A DNA stretch of 64,000 nt, from positions 806,001 to 870,000 of the forward strand of contig CAWIZE010000002.1 of NCBI GenBank assembly GCA_963840545.1, written 5' to 3'. The DNA comes from JAKAWQ01 sp963840545 (GTDB taxonomy: Bacteria > Pseudomonadota > Alphaproteobacteria > Acetobacterales > Acetobacteraceae). Of this stretch, positions 27,850-38,999 are shown one piece after another. The first letter of the stretch is position 1; each line of letters begins with the position of its first letter. A program made the position numbers and the translations under genes. Under the pieces are notes generated by a model, which ran no database searches, had not been told where the DNA came from, and was given only the letters and a program-made list of their open reading frames with translations.

Positions 27850-28254
27850 TCAGCGCTGCCGGAGCCGATCGAGGCTCCAGGCCCCGCCGCCTGCGACCGC
27901 GAGGTAGAGGAAGACGAAGCAGTAGAGCGCGGCGAGCTCGCCGTGATTGAGGCTGGGGAAGAATCCGCGCGGCGCGAAGACCTTGAAGTAGGCGACCGCC
28001 ATCTCGCCGGACATGATGAAGGCGGCGGGGCGGGTGAAGAGGCCGATGGCCACGAGCAGCCCGCCGAAGGCTTCGATGATGCCGGCGAGGCCGAGGAGCG
28101 AGAAGAGCGCCACGGTGTGGACAGGGCCGGGCCCGTGCGGAAAGCCGAAGAGCTTGAGCGTTCCGTGCTCCATATAGATGAGCCCGACGACGAGGCGGAA
28201 CAGGCTCAGGACGTGCGGTTCCAAGGCGGATTGAAGGCTGGAGGATTTGGACAT
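27850..28254 (-). CDS. DoxX-family membrane protein
   Basis: A 134-residue protein with four hydrophobic helices (LFRLVVGLIYMEHGTLKLFG, LLGLAGIIEAFGGLLVAIGLFTRP, AAFIMSGEMAVAYFKV, YCFVFLYLAVAGGGAWSLD). This is the DoxX/SURF4 pattern, including the conserved GTLKLFG and the C-terminal D-x-x-R. The family is linked to membrane redox or stress, mechanism unclear. It begins 15 bases after the first OmpA gene. Confidence 0.9.
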   Translation of the reverse strand: MSKSSSLQSALEPHVLSLFRLVVGLIYMEHGTLKLFGFPHGPGPVHTVALFSLLGLAGIIEAFGGLLVAIGLFTRPAAFIMSGEMAVAYFKVFAPRGFFPSLNHGELAALYCFVFLYLAVAGGGAWSLDRLRQR

Positions 28255-28268
28255 CGTCTTGCCCTGCG

Positions 28269-29345
28269 TCAGTGAAGGATGATCTCGACGCGACGGTTCT
28301 GCGCCTCGCGCACGCCCGGACCCGTCGGCACCAAGAGATGCGTCTGGCCATAGCCCATGACGGCGATCTCCGACTTGGGCACGCCGTCGGCGATGAGCTG
28401 GGCCGTGACCGAAGCGGCCCGGCGCGCGGAAAGCCCCTGATTGTAGCGCGGCGTGCCTGACGTGTCCGTATAGCCGTTCACCGCGATCCGGGTCACCTGC
28501 CCCGCGGTCGCGCTGCGCGCGGCTTCCGCGATCACCTCCTTGGCGCGGTCGGTCAGGTCGGCGCGGTCCCAGTCGAAGAAGACGAGGAAATCGCGTGACG
28601 GCGGCGGTTGGGGCGCCGGCGCGGCGGCGAGCGCGGGCAGGGGCGGCGGCGTGACGCCGAACGCATAGCGCACGCCGATGAGGACGCTCTGGTTGTGATC
28701 GAAGGAGAAATCGGTGTTGCCGGTGGCCGTGTGCCCGCCGGCGGTGTCGCTGCTCGACATGGTGATCGGGCCCTGGACGCCCATGAAGCGGTACTCGGCG
28801 GTGAGGGAGAGCCCGGGGACATGCCAGACGGGGAAGGAGAGGCCGGCGATTCCCTGGTAGGCGAATCGGCCCGAGGTGGAGTTGGCGGAGAAGGTGCTGC
28901 CCGGGGCGGTCGCCGAGATGTCCTGCCAGCGCGTCCAGGCATAGCCGACGCCGGCGCCGAGATAGGGAAAGACCCAGCGCGAGCCGATATCGAGATCGAA
29001 GAGCGCATTGGCCATCACGGCCGACATCGCCTGGCGGCCGGACGGCGCGGTCGGGTCGTTGGGGCGGAGGATGGCGTGCAGCGGGTTGTTCCGCCAATCC
29101 CCTTCGATCTCGACCCGGAGCCCGTTGCCGAAGCCGTAGCCGATGCTGCCGAGCCCGACGAAGCCGTCCGAGAGCTGGGCGCGGCCGCTCGGCAGGCCGA
29201 GTCCGGTGGAGGAGTGGATGCTCTCCTGGCCGAGGAAGTTCCACCCTGCCCCGCCGCCGATATAGACGCCCCGGAACGGCTGCGCGCGCGCCGCCGCCGG
29301 CGCCGCCAGGACCGCCGTCAGCAGCAGCGCCGAGCGAAATCGCAT
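28269..29345 (-). CDS. OmpA-family outer-membrane protein (copy 1)
   Basis: A 358-residue protein with signal peptide (cut near ARA-QPFRG), an eight-strand beta-barrel domain (YIGGGAGWNFLG, GYGFGNGLRVEIEGDW, YLGAGVGYAW, LTAEYRFMG), a Pro/Ala linker at about 235-250 and a C-terminal OmpA peptidoglycan-binding domain (FLVFFDWDRADLTDRAKEVI, VNGYTDTSGTPRYNQGLSARRAASV, NRRVEIILH). It anchors the outer membrane to the wall. A paralogue with the same architecture is directly upstream. Confidence 0.94.
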   Translation of the reverse strand: MRFRSALLLTAVLAAPAAARAQPFRGVYIGGGAGWNFLGQESIHSSTGLGLPSGRAQLSDGFVGLGSIGYGFGNGLRVEIEGDWRNNPLHAILRPNDPTAPSGRQAMSAVMANALFDLDIGSRWVFPYLGAGVGYAWTRWQDISATAPGSTFSANSTSGRFAYQGIAGLSFPVWHVPGLSLTAEYRFMGVQGPITMSSSDTAGGHTATGNTDFSFDHNQSVLIGVRYAFGVTPPPLPALAAAPAPQPPPSRDFLVFFDWDRADLTDRAKEVIAEAARSATAGQVTRIAVNGYTDTSGTPRYNQGLSARRAASVTAQLIADGVPKSEIAVMGYGQTHLLVPTGPGVREAQNRRVEIILH

Positions 29346-29436
29346 CCCCTCTTCTCCTCTGTCAGCCGCAGAGGTGCCCTGTCAGCCGCCGCTCCGCAAG
29401 CCTGCTCAGGGGTCCGCAATGAATCGGCCCGAAACG

Positions 29437-29466
29437 AAAAAGCTGGCCAGGCGAAGCCTGACCAGC
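29437..29466 (-). terminator. Intrinsic terminator after OmpA copy 2
   Basis: On the minus strand GCTGGTCAGGC, loop TTC, GCCTGGCCAGC (one U-G pair) is followed by TTTTT. It is 59 bases after the stop at 29525 and is the clearest intrinsic terminator in the window. It separates the two ompA genes into different transcripts, at least partly. Confidence 0.85.
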
Positions 29467-29524
29467 CTTTTCGCGGTGGGAGCCGCCGGGATCGGCAAGG
29501 ATCCCGGACCGGGCCTCGTGGAAG

Positions 29525-30589
29525 CTACTCGATGATGATCTCGACGCGCCGGTTCTGCGGCTCGCGGACGCCGGGGCCGGTCGGCACGAGGAGGTGCGTG
29601 TCGCCATAGCCCATGATCGCGATCGCGGTGGCCGGGACGCCGTCGGTGATCAACTGCGCTTTCACCGAGTTGGCACGACGGATCGAGAGACCCATGTTGT
29701 AGCTCGGCGTGCCGGAGGTGTCGGTGTAGCCGTTCACCTGGATCTTCGTGTACTGGACCTTGGTCGAGTTCTGCGCGGCCTCGGCGATGATCTGCTTCGC
29801 CCGGTCGCTCAGGTCGTAACGGTCCCAATCGAAGAACACGAGGTAGGTCCGCGCCGGAGCGGGAGCGGGTGCCGCGACCGGAGCGGGCGGCGGCGGCGGC
29901 GGGGCGACACCGAAGTTGTAGCGCATGCCGATCAGGAAGCTGTTGTTGAAGTCCTGAACGACCTTGAGGCTGCCGCCGGTCCCCGCGGAGCCGCTCGAGA
30001 TGTTGTAGTTGCGGTTGCCCGGCATGCCCATGAAGCGGTACTCGGCGGTCAGCGCCAAGCCAGGCATCGGCGCGATCGGCAAGGCGACGCCGAGGATGCC
30101 CTGATAGGCGAACGACCCCTCGACGGCACTGACGTGCCCCGAGATGGCGGGGCTGAAGCTGTAGATGTTCGTGTTCTTCCAGTTCGCCCACTGGTAGCCG
30201 ACGCCGGCACCGATATACGGCACGAGCGGGATGCCGAGGTTGAAGTCGTACAGGACGTTCGCCATCGCCCCGTACTTGTTCTCCCAACCATTGAGGAAGA
30301 TGTTGTTGCTGGTCGTCCCCTTCATCTGGTTGGTGTAGTAGTCGCCCTCGAGCTCGACGCGGAGGCCGTTGCCGAACCCCCAGCCGACGCTGCCCAGCCC
30401 GACGAAGCCGCCATTGAACTTGGCGTGCGTCCCGGCCGTGCCGAGCGTCGAGTTCGCGTTGATTTTCTCATTGCCGAGCATGTTGTAGCCGAGTCCGCCG
30501 GCCACATAGAGGCCCGTCACGGGCTGCGCCTGTGCAATCACGGGCGCCGCCATGACCGTAGCGGCCAGTAGCGCAGTCCGGAGCTTCAT
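29525..30589 (-). CDS. OmpA-family outer-membrane protein (copy 2)
   Basis: A 354-residue paralogue of the gene at 28269. It has signal peptide MKLRTALLAATVMAAPVIAQA, a barrel (YVAGGLGYNMLG, GWGFGNGLRVELEGDY, YIGAGVGYQW, LTAEYRFMG), a proline-rich linker (APPPPPPAPVAAPAPAPA), and an OmpA domain (YLVFFDWDRYDLSDRAKQII, VNGYTDTSGTPSYNMGLSIRRANSV, NRRVEIIIE). The strong terminator and a 200-base upstream region suggest it is highly expressed on its own. Confidence 0.94.
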   Translation of the reverse strand: MKLRTALLAATVMAAPVIAQAQPVTGLYVAGGLGYNMLGNEKINANSTLGTAGTHAKFNGGFVGLGSVGWGFGNGLRVELEGDYYTNQMKGTTSNNIFLNGWENKYGAMANVLYDFNLGIPLVPYIGAGVGYQWANWKNTNIYSFSPAISGHVSAVEGSFAYQGILGVALPIAPMPGLALTAEYRFMGMPGNRNYNISSGSAGTGGSLKVVQDFNNSFLIGMRYNFGVAPPPPPPAPVAAPAPAPARTYLVFFDWDRYDLSDRAKQIIAEAAQNSTKVQYTKIQVNGYTDTSGTPSYNMGLSIRRANSVKAQLITDGVPATAIAIMGYGDTHLLVPTGPGVREPQNRRVEIIIE

Positions 30590-30803
30590 GGGTCCTCTCC
30601 TCGTTCCGCTCGCGCTTTCGCAGTTAAGACGCCAAGCCTCCCGGTATCGGGACGGCCTCCGCCCTCATCTGCGTGTGCTGTCGGCACCTTTACCACAATC
30701 GTCATGCTCGACCAGAAGTCCGTTGCGATTTTGTGGGTACCTGTTGTGGAAATGCCACAGGGCCGAAGGCAGATCGGCAACACCAATTCGCGCCTCTCCG
30801 GCA

Positions 30804-31145
30804 TCAGGCGATTCTTGCGGAAAAGGGGGGCAGCAGATCCGGGGAAGGGAACTCGATGACCCAGAGATCCGGGTCGGTCTTCACCTGCCGGGCGAGGTAG
30901 GCGTCCGCGGCGTGCTCGTCCACGGGCAGGGGGCCGGTGGCGCGCATCCAGGCCGCCTCGCCCTCGGCGGTGCGGAACTGGGACAGCACGCATAGCCCGG
31001 CGCTCGCGCGGAGGACGACGAGCACGCCGCCGGCGTCGCGGTCCCCGCGGCGCAACATGACGCCGGGGCGCCCGGCCACGTCGCCGAGGCGCAGCGCCAT
31101 GCTCACCCAGATCTCCGTCTTCACCCTCGGCTCGGACACGGGCAT
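30804..31145 (-). CDS. DUF1491 family protein
   Basis: A 113-residue small protein of the alphaproteobacterial DUF1491 family: RVKTEIWVSMALRLGDVAGRPGVMLRRGDRDAGGVLVVL, then AWMRATGPLPVDEHAADAYLARQVKTDPDLWVIEF. The function of the family is not known. The start at 31145 has GGAAGGA directly against it, which is tight; an in-frame ATG at 31178 is the alternative. Monocistronic, facing away from the small gene at 31253. Confidence 0.82.
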   Translation of the reverse strand: MPVSEPRVKTEIWVSMALRLGDVAGRPGVMLRRGDRDAGGVLVVLRASAGLCVLSQFRTAEGEAAWMRATGPLPVDEHAADAYLARQVKTDPDLWVIEFPSPDLLPPFSARIA

Positions 31146-31252
31146 TCCTTCCAGAGGCGCCTGCCGCGGCCGCCCCATCCTCGGCCCATCTTGAACTCGC
31201 TGGGCGGCCCTGCGACAAGCGGCTCGCGATGGGCGGGAAAAGAGGAGCGAAC

Positions 31253-31453
31253 GTGGCGAAACCGATGTCGGAGGGCCAGATCGCCTACGAGACCCGCCGC
31301 GCAGCCAAGGCCGGCATGAGCCTCGAGAAGTGGCTCGATTCGAAGGAAAAACAGGCGGAATCGCGGGCTCGGGAAGCGCCGGCCGGGAAGCCGAAACAGA
31401 AGAAGCCGGGCCTCTTCTCCCGCCTGATCGAGAAGGCCCAGAAGCCGCTTTAG
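31253..31453 (+). CDS. Small basic protein, unknown function
   Basis: A 66-residue protein, VAKPMSEGQIAYETRRAAKAGMSLEKWLDSKEKQ at the N-terminus and a lysine/proline-rich tail ending LFSRLIEKAQKPL. The GTG at 31253 follows AGAGGAG at ideal spacing; an ATG at 31229 is the alternative. It probably forms two helices and may bind nucleic acid or a partner (inference from charge). Its stop codon lies in the first unit of a tandem repeat that leads to the aminotransferase gene. Confidence 0.65.
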   Translation: MAKPMSEGQIAYETRRAAKAGMSLEKWLDSKEKQAESRAREAPAGKPKQKKPGLFSRLIEKAQKPL

Positions 31454-31501
31454 TTCAAGCCGCTTTGGTTCAAGCCGCTTTAGATCGAGGCACTTTAGGT
31501 C
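31442..31501. repeat. Tandem repeat, 15-bp unit, four copies
   Basis: AAGCCGCTTTAGTTC, AAGCCGCTTTGGTTC, AAGCCGCTTTAGATC and GAGGCACTTTAGGTC run head to tail. The first unit contains the stop of the small basic gene and the last ends four bases before the aminotransferase ATG, so the repeat makes up the whole spacer and its leader. Confidence 0.92.
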
Positions 31502-31504
31502 GAT

Positions 31505-32656
31505 ATGCCCGATATCAACCGCCTGCCCGGCTCGCAGATCGTCGCGATCTCGCGCCTCGCCTTCGCGAACCCGGACGTCGAGCTGCTGTGCTTCGGCGAA
31601 TCCGACCAGCCGAGCCCCGAGGCGGCACGCGACGCGGCGCTGGCGGCGATCGACTCGGGCCATACCAAATATGTCGATGTGCGCGGCGTGCCCGCGCTCC
31701 GCGAGGCGCTCGCCGCCTACCTGAGCGAACTGCACCGCCAGCCCGTCCCGGAGACGCGCATCCAGGTCACCGCCTCGGGGATGGCGGCGCTCAACCTTGC
31801 CCTCGCAGCCACGGTCCGTGCCGGCGAGCGCGTGCTCGTCCACACCCCCGCCTGGCCGAACGGCGCCAACGCCGCCCGCCTGCGCGGCGCCACGATCACG
31901 ACCCTGGCGCTCACGCCGCTCCCGGACGGACGCTTCCGGCTCGACCTCGACCGGCTCGCAAGCCTGCTTCCGGGCACCCGGGCGTTGCTGCTGAACTCGC
32001 CGAACAACCCCACCGGCTGGACCGCCACCGAGGGCGAGCTGGCCGCCATCCTCGCCCTCTGCCGAAGGAACGAGACCTGGCTGATCTCGGACGAAGTGTA
32101 CTCCCGCCTGACCTACGACGGCAGCGATGCCGCCCCCTCGCTGCTCGACATCGCCAGCCCGGACGACCGGGTTGTCGTCTGCAACAGCTTCAGCAAAAGC
32201 TGGATCATGACCGGCTGGCGCCTCGGCTGGATGGTGCTGCCCGAGAACAGCCGCGAATCGATCGCGGAAATCGTCGAGGTCACCCACTCCTCGGTGGCCC
32301 CGTTCATCCAGCACGCCGGCATCGCCGCGCTGGCCGACACCACCACGCCGGATAGCTTCCGAGCCTTCTGCGCCCAAGGCCGCACCATGGTGAGCGAGGC
32401 GCTGGCTGGCATCAACGGCATCCGCTACGGCGCCCCCGACGCCGCGTTCTACGCCTTCATCGGGATCGACGGCCTGACCGACAGCATGACGCTGGCCGAG
32501 CAACTCGTGCTTGACCACAAGGTCGCGACCGCCCCCGGCAGCGCCTTCGGCGAAGGCGGCGAAGGCCACCTCAGGATCTGCTTCGCCCAGTCCCCCACCC
32601 GCCTCTCCCGCGCCCTCGAACGGCTGCGCACCGGCCTGCGGGCGGCCACGGCGTAA
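31505..32656 (+). CDS. Class I/II PLP-dependent aminotransferase
   Basis: A 383-residue fold-type I aminotransferase with NSPNNPTG (cofactor Asn), SDEVYSRLTYDG (Asp and Tyr to PLP), and the Schiff-base lysine in NSFSKSWIMTGWRLGW. N-terminal QIVAISRLAF is typical of the AspC/AspB-like group. Substrate not assigned. No classical ribosome-binding site is visible because the 15-bp repeats occupy the leader. It converges on ccmB. Confidence 0.9.
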   Translation: MPDINRLPGSQIVAISRLAFANPDVELLCFGESDQPSPEAARDAALAAIDSGHTKYVDVRGVPALREALAAYLSELHRQPVPETRIQVTASGMAALNLALAATVRAGERVLVHTPAWPNGANAARLRGATITTLALTPLPDGRFRLDLDRLASLLPGTRALLLNSPNNPTGWTATEGELAAILALCRRNETWLISDEVYSRLTYDGSDAAPSLLDIASPDDRVVVCNSFSKSWIMTGWRLGWMVLPENSRESIAEIVEVTHSSVAPFIQHAGIAALADTTTPDSFRAFCAQGRTMVSEALAGINGIRYGAPDAAFYAFIGIDGLTDSMTLAEQLVLDHKVATAPGSAFGEGGEGHLRICFAQSPTRLSRALERLRTGLRAATA

Positions 32657-32657
32657 G

Positions 32658-32760
32658 ACCAGGGGACGCCGTCCCCTGGACCCCATCCCTTTGTCGGCGC
32701 CGATGATGGATTCCAAGGGCTCAGCCCTTGGCGGGGATCCAAGGGGCAGAGCCCCTTGGC
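32658..32760. repeat. Dispersed palindromic repeat, copy 3 (double)
   Basis: ACCAGGGGACG-CGTCCCCTGG and then TCCAAGGGCTCAGCCCTTGG and TCCAAGGGGCAGAGCCCCTTGG form three hairpins in a row between the convergent aminotransferase and ccmB genes, where they may also act as terminators. Confidence 0.88.
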
Positions 32761-32785
32761 CGTGCTTGCCTATTTTCCCCCGGCC

Positions 32786-33439
32786 TTACGCCGTGGCCGC
32801 CCGCAGGCCGGCGCCGGCGGCGAGGGGGCAGAGGGGGGCGGCGGCGGCGAGGAGGGCGGCAAGGAGGAGAAGTTCGGGCCGGGGGTGGTCGGTTTCCGCC
32901 GCGATGGTGCCGAAGATGAGGATGGGGGTGGCGAGGGGGAGGATGAGGATCGGGAGGAGGGTGCCGGGGCGGCGGCTGCCGAGGACGAGGGCGGCGCCGG
33001 TGGTGCCGAGGAGCGAGAGGGTGAGCGTGCCGGGGAGGAGGCCGGTGAGGAGAGCCGGCAGATGGCTGGGGTCGAGGCGCAGCATGATGGCGATGGGACC
33101 GGCGGCGAGGATGAGTGGGAGGCCGGTGAGCAGCCAGTGGGCGGTGGCTTTGCCGGCGGCGATGCCGAGCGGGGAGAGGCCGCAGAGCAGGAGCTGGTCG
33201 AGCGAGCCGTCCTCGTAATCGGCGCCGAAGAGGCGGTCGAGCGGGAGCAGCGTGGCGAGCAGGGCGGCGACCCAGACGATCCCGGGGGCGAGGCGGCCGA
33301 GGGTTGATGGAGAGGGGCCGATGGCGAGCGGGAAGAGGGAGGCGGTGACGAGGAAGAAGAGAAGGGCGGCGACGGTGTCGCTGCCGTGGCGGAGCGCGAG
33401 TGCCAGCTCGCGGCGGATGAGCGCGAGGAGGATGGTCAT
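32786..33439 (-). CDS. ccmB: Heme exporter protein CcmB
   Basis: A 217-residue membrane protein with six hydrophobic helices and the CcmB N-terminus (LLALIRRELALALRHGSDTVAALLFFLVTASLFPLAIG), and VWVAALLATLLPLDRLFGADYEDGSLDQLLL, a diagnostic loop. It is the permease of the CcmABCD complex that loads heme onto CcmE for c-type cytochrome maturation. ATGA overlap with ccmA. Unusually, ccmC, ccmD and ccmG do not follow; the transcript ends at the repeat cluster. Confidence 0.93.
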   Translation of the reverse strand: MTILLALIRRELALALRHGSDTVAALLFFLVTASLFPLAIGPSPSTLGRLAPGIVWVAALLATLLPLDRLFGADYEDGSLDQLLLCGLSPLGIAAGKATAHWLLTGLPLILAAGPIAIMLRLDPSHLPALLTGLLPGTLTLSLLGTTGAALVLGSRRPGTLLPILILPLATPILIFGTIAAETDHPRPELLLLAALLAAAAPLCPLAAGAGLRAATA

Positions 33440-34041
33440 CCGAGCGTGAGTTCGGCGGCCGCGGGCAGGGGGAGCGGGGTGTGCGAGGCGGCGATGACGA
33501 GGCCGCCCGCGGCGCGGTGGGCGGCGATGAGGGCGGCGAGGCTCGTCATGGCGGCCTCGTCGAGGGCGTTGGTCGGTTCGTCGAGGAGCCAGAGCGGGGC
33601 GTTGGTCAGCGCGATGCGGGCCAGCGCGAGGCGGCGTTTCTGGCCGGCGGAGAAGAGGCGGGCGGGCAGGTCGGCGAGGGGTTCGAGGCCGAGGGCGGCC
33701 AGCGCCGTGGCGATGCTACGGCCCGAGAGGCGGGCGGCGAAGCGGAGGTTCTCGGCGGCGGTCAGGGCGGGTTTGATCGCGTCCTGGTGGCCGAGATAGG
33801 CGATGCGGCGGGCGTGGAGCGGGGGATCGGAGAGGGCGTCCTCGTCCTGCCAGGTGAGGCGGCCGGCGGCGGGGGGCAGGAGGCCGGCGAGGAGGCGGAG
33901 CAGGGTGGATTTTCCGGCCCCGTTCGGGCCGCGCACGATGAGCGCTTCGCCCGCGGCGAGGGCGAAGGAGAGGTCGCGGAAGACCAGCCGGTCGGCCCGG
34001 ATCGCGGCCAGCGCTTCCGCTTGCAGCAAATTCTTCCCCAT
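33436..34041 (-). CDS. ccmA: Heme exporter ATP-binding protein CcmA
   Basis: A 201-residue ABC ATPase: Walker A VRGPNGAGKSTLLR, signature FSAGQKRRLALAR (the SAGQ form typical of CcmA), Walker B LWLLDEPTNALD, H-loop ASH. It drives release of holo-CcmE from CcmC. It diverges from acnA across about 70 bases, a pairing often seen in alphaproteobacteria. Confidence 0.94.
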   Translation of the reverse strand: MGKNLLQAEALAAIRADRLVFRDLSFALAAGEALIVRGPNGAGKSTLLRLLAGLLPPAAGRLTWQDEDALSDPPLHARRIAYLGHQDAIKPALTAAENLRFAARLSGRSIATALAALGLEPLADLPARLFSAGQKRRLALARIALTNAPLWLLDEPTNALDEAAMTSLAALIAAHRAAGGLVIAASHTPLPLPAAAELTLG

Positions 34042-34111
34042 GATCGCGGCTTGTTGTCGGCGGCCGGAAGTCTATGGTTTATGCGGGCGCCGCATAACGG
34101 CAAAGGGACCG

Positions 34112-36805
<2,694 letters not shown>

Positions 36806-36829
36806 CGGGGGCGGCTGTTCAGGGGACGT

Positions 36830-38926
36830 TTGGTCCGGCGGGCTCCCGGGTTTCATCCGGCGGGCTCGCTCGCCCGGCTGCCGATCGTCTTCGACCCGCG
36901 GGCGCTGAGCATCCTCGAGGGGGTGCGTGCGGCGCTCGCGGTGGCCGCGATCGTCGCCGTGGGCACCGCGCTGCGGCGGCCGGACATGATGCTCGCGGCA
37001 CTCGGCGCGCTGCTGACCTGCCTGGTCGATCCGGGCGGGCCGCTTCGTCAGCGGGTGGGCCCGCTGGTCGGGTTCGGGCTGATCGGGGCCGCCGTCCTGG
37101 GCGGCTTCGGGCTGGTGCGCGGGCTCTCCCCGTTCATCGCGCTGCCGCTGGCCGGGATCGCGCTTTTCGCGCTCAGCTTCGCGCGCATCTACGGGCTCGC
37201 GGAGCAGCAGCTCGGCAACCTGCTGAGCGTGGTGTTGATCCTGGCGCTCGACGCGCCCTTGCCGGGCTTCGGCGCCGCCCTCGCGGTTTCGGCGTTCTTC
37301 CTCGCCGGCAATCTCTGGGCGGTTCTGCTGACGCTGGTGATCTGGCCGCTTCATCCCTATGGGCCGGTGCGCGAGGCGGTGGGGACGGTCTGGCGGGCGC
37401 TTGGCGATCTGGCGCGGGATCTGAACCGGATCCGCGACGAGAAGCCGGGCGTGCTGTGGGAGGAGCATGCGCGGGTGCATCGGCGCGCCGTGCGCGAGGC
37501 GATCGAGGTCGGGCGGGGGATGCTGGTGGATGCGCTGTCCGCGCGCGGCGCGGCCGGCGGGCGCGCGGCCCAGAGCCTGATCAGGCTGGAGGCGGCCGAG
37601 CAGGCGTTCGGCGCGCTGATCGGGCTTTCCGAGATGCTGGAGGAGGCCGATGCGGGGACGCGCCGCGCGGCGGGGCGGCTGCTGCGCCGTGCGGCGGCGC
37701 TCTTTTCGGTCATGGCGCGGGCGATCGAGGCGGATCGTCTCGTGGCCCAGGAGAAGGTCGGGCGGGCGGTGGCGGCGCTGGGCGCGGAGGCGGCCGGGGC
37801 GGATGATGCAGGGCGGGGGCTCGCGCCCTTCGCGCGCGGCATCGCCGAGCGCCTGGTGCTGGCGAGCACGCTCTCGGTTGCGGGCAATCTCGTCCCGGGC
37901 GCGGCGATCGGGACGGCGCCTTCGCTTGGCTTGCGGGCACGCCTTGCGGGGCCATTCACCGCCAATTTTCGCTTTTCCTCCGTGGCGTTCCGCCATGCGC
38001 TGCGCGTCACGGTCGTCGGCACGCCCGTGCTCGCCTTGGCGGACCGCTGGGCCGGCGGGCCGCTCGGCCATTGGCTCACGATCACGCTCCTGCTCACCAT
38101 GCAGCCCTATTTCGCCCTCACCTGGGTCCGCGCCCTCGAGCGCATCGGCGGCACGGTGCTGGGTGGCGTGTTGGCGGCCCTGATCGCCTTCCTCTTTCCC
38201 TCCCCGTTTGCGATCGTGCTGGCGCTCTTCCCGCTCTCGGTGGTTGCCTTCAGCCTGAGGCGGGTGAGCTTCGGCCTCTACATCGCAGCGCTCACGCCGA
38301 TCATCGTGCTGCTCGTGGAGATGGAGGCGCCCGGGACCAGCGAGCTCGCGATCGCGCTGGCGCGGGCGCTCTACACGGTGATCGGCGGCGTGCTCGCCGT
38401 GATCGGGACGCTGGTGCTGTGGCCGAGCTTCGAACCGGAGCGCCTGGCGCAGGAGCTCTCGCGGGCGATCGTCGCGCATGCCCGCTACGGCGATGCGGTC
38501 CTCTCATTCCTGATCGGCGAAGCCTCGACCGGCGAGGTGGAAGCGTGGCGTCGCGCGGCGGGGCTTGCCAGCAACAACCTCGAGGCATCGTTGCAGCGGG
38601 CGTTGAACGAGCTGGTCGGACGGCGGCAGAAGCGTCTCGAGGTGGCGGCGCTGGTCGATGCGGGCTTGCGCCGGATCGCCGGGCGGCTCGCGGCGATGCA
38701 GCAAGATGCGTCGCTGGCGGGCTCCCTGCCGCGCGGTACCTGGGCGGAATGGCGGGACTGGATTGGCCGGGCCTTGGAGGACGTGGCGGAGGGGCGCGCG
38801 CCGCCGCCACGGCCGGCGTTGTCGCAGGGGGCGGAGACGGGTCATGGCGGCGAGGCGCTGGCGCGCATCGCGCGTCAGGTGGAGCTGATGCCGGAGGCGC
38901 TCGCGCGGCCGGCTGGGGCGGGGTGA
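36830..38926 (+). CDS. FUSC-family membrane protein
   Basis: A 698-residue protein with two blocks of about six membrane helices (residues 25-190 and 375-520) and cytoplasmic regions after each, the fusaric-acid-resistance/YccS architecture. Helices include FIALPLAGIALFALSF, FFLAGNLWAVLLTLVIWPLHP, WLTITLLLTMQPYFALTWVRALERIGGTVLGGVLAALIAFLF. The last is the FUSC signature region. Likely an aromatic-acid or amphiphile exporter. The start is a TTG at 36830 with AGGGGA four bases ahead; no ATG lies before the first helix. It follows acnA by 24 bases. Confidence 0.87.
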   Translation: MVRRAPGFHPAGSLARLPIVFDPRALSILEGVRAALAVAAIVAVGTALRRPDMMLAALGALLTCLVDPGGPLRQRVGPLVGFGLIGAAVLGGFGLVRGLSPFIALPLAGIALFALSFARIYGLAEQQLGNLLSVVLILALDAPLPGFGAALAVSAFFLAGNLWAVLLTLVIWPLHPYGPVREAVGTVWRALGDLARDLNRIRDEKPGVLWEEHARVHRRAVREAIEVGRGMLVDALSARGAAGGRAAQSLIRLEAAEQAFGALIGLSEMLEEADAGTRRAAGRLLRRAAALFSVMARAIEADRLVAQEKVGRAVAALGAEAAGADDAGRGLAPFARGIAERLVLASTLSVAGNLVPGAAIGTAPSLGLRARLAGPFTANFRFSSVAFRHALRVTVVGTPVLALADRWAGGPLGHWLTITLLLTMQPYFALTWVRALERIGGTVLGGVLAALIAFLFPSPFAIVLALFPLSVVAFSLRRVSFGLYIAALTPIIVLLVEMEAPGTSELAIALARALYTVIGGVLAVIGTLVLWPSFEPERLAQELSRAIVAHARYGDAVLSFLIGEASTGEVEAWRRAAGLASNNLEASLQRALNELVGRRQKRLEVAALVDAGLRRIAGRLAAMQQDASLAGSLPRGTWAEWRDWIGRALEDVAEGRAPPPRPALSQGAETGHGGEALARIARQVELMPEALARPAGAG

Positions 38927-38938
38927 TGAGCGCGCAGG

Positions 38939-38993
38939 GAGGGGGTCCAGGGCCTCAGGCCCTGGCGGGGTTCCAAGGGGCGGAGCCCCTTGG
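38939..38993. repeat. Dispersed palindromic repeat, copy 4 (best preserved)
   Basis: GGTCCAGGGCCTCAGGCCCTGG then TTCCAAGGGGCGGAGCCCCTTGG: two perfect or near-perfect hairpins between the convergent FUSC and ABC ATPase genes. Confidence 0.92.
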
Positions 38994-38999
38994 GCTTGC

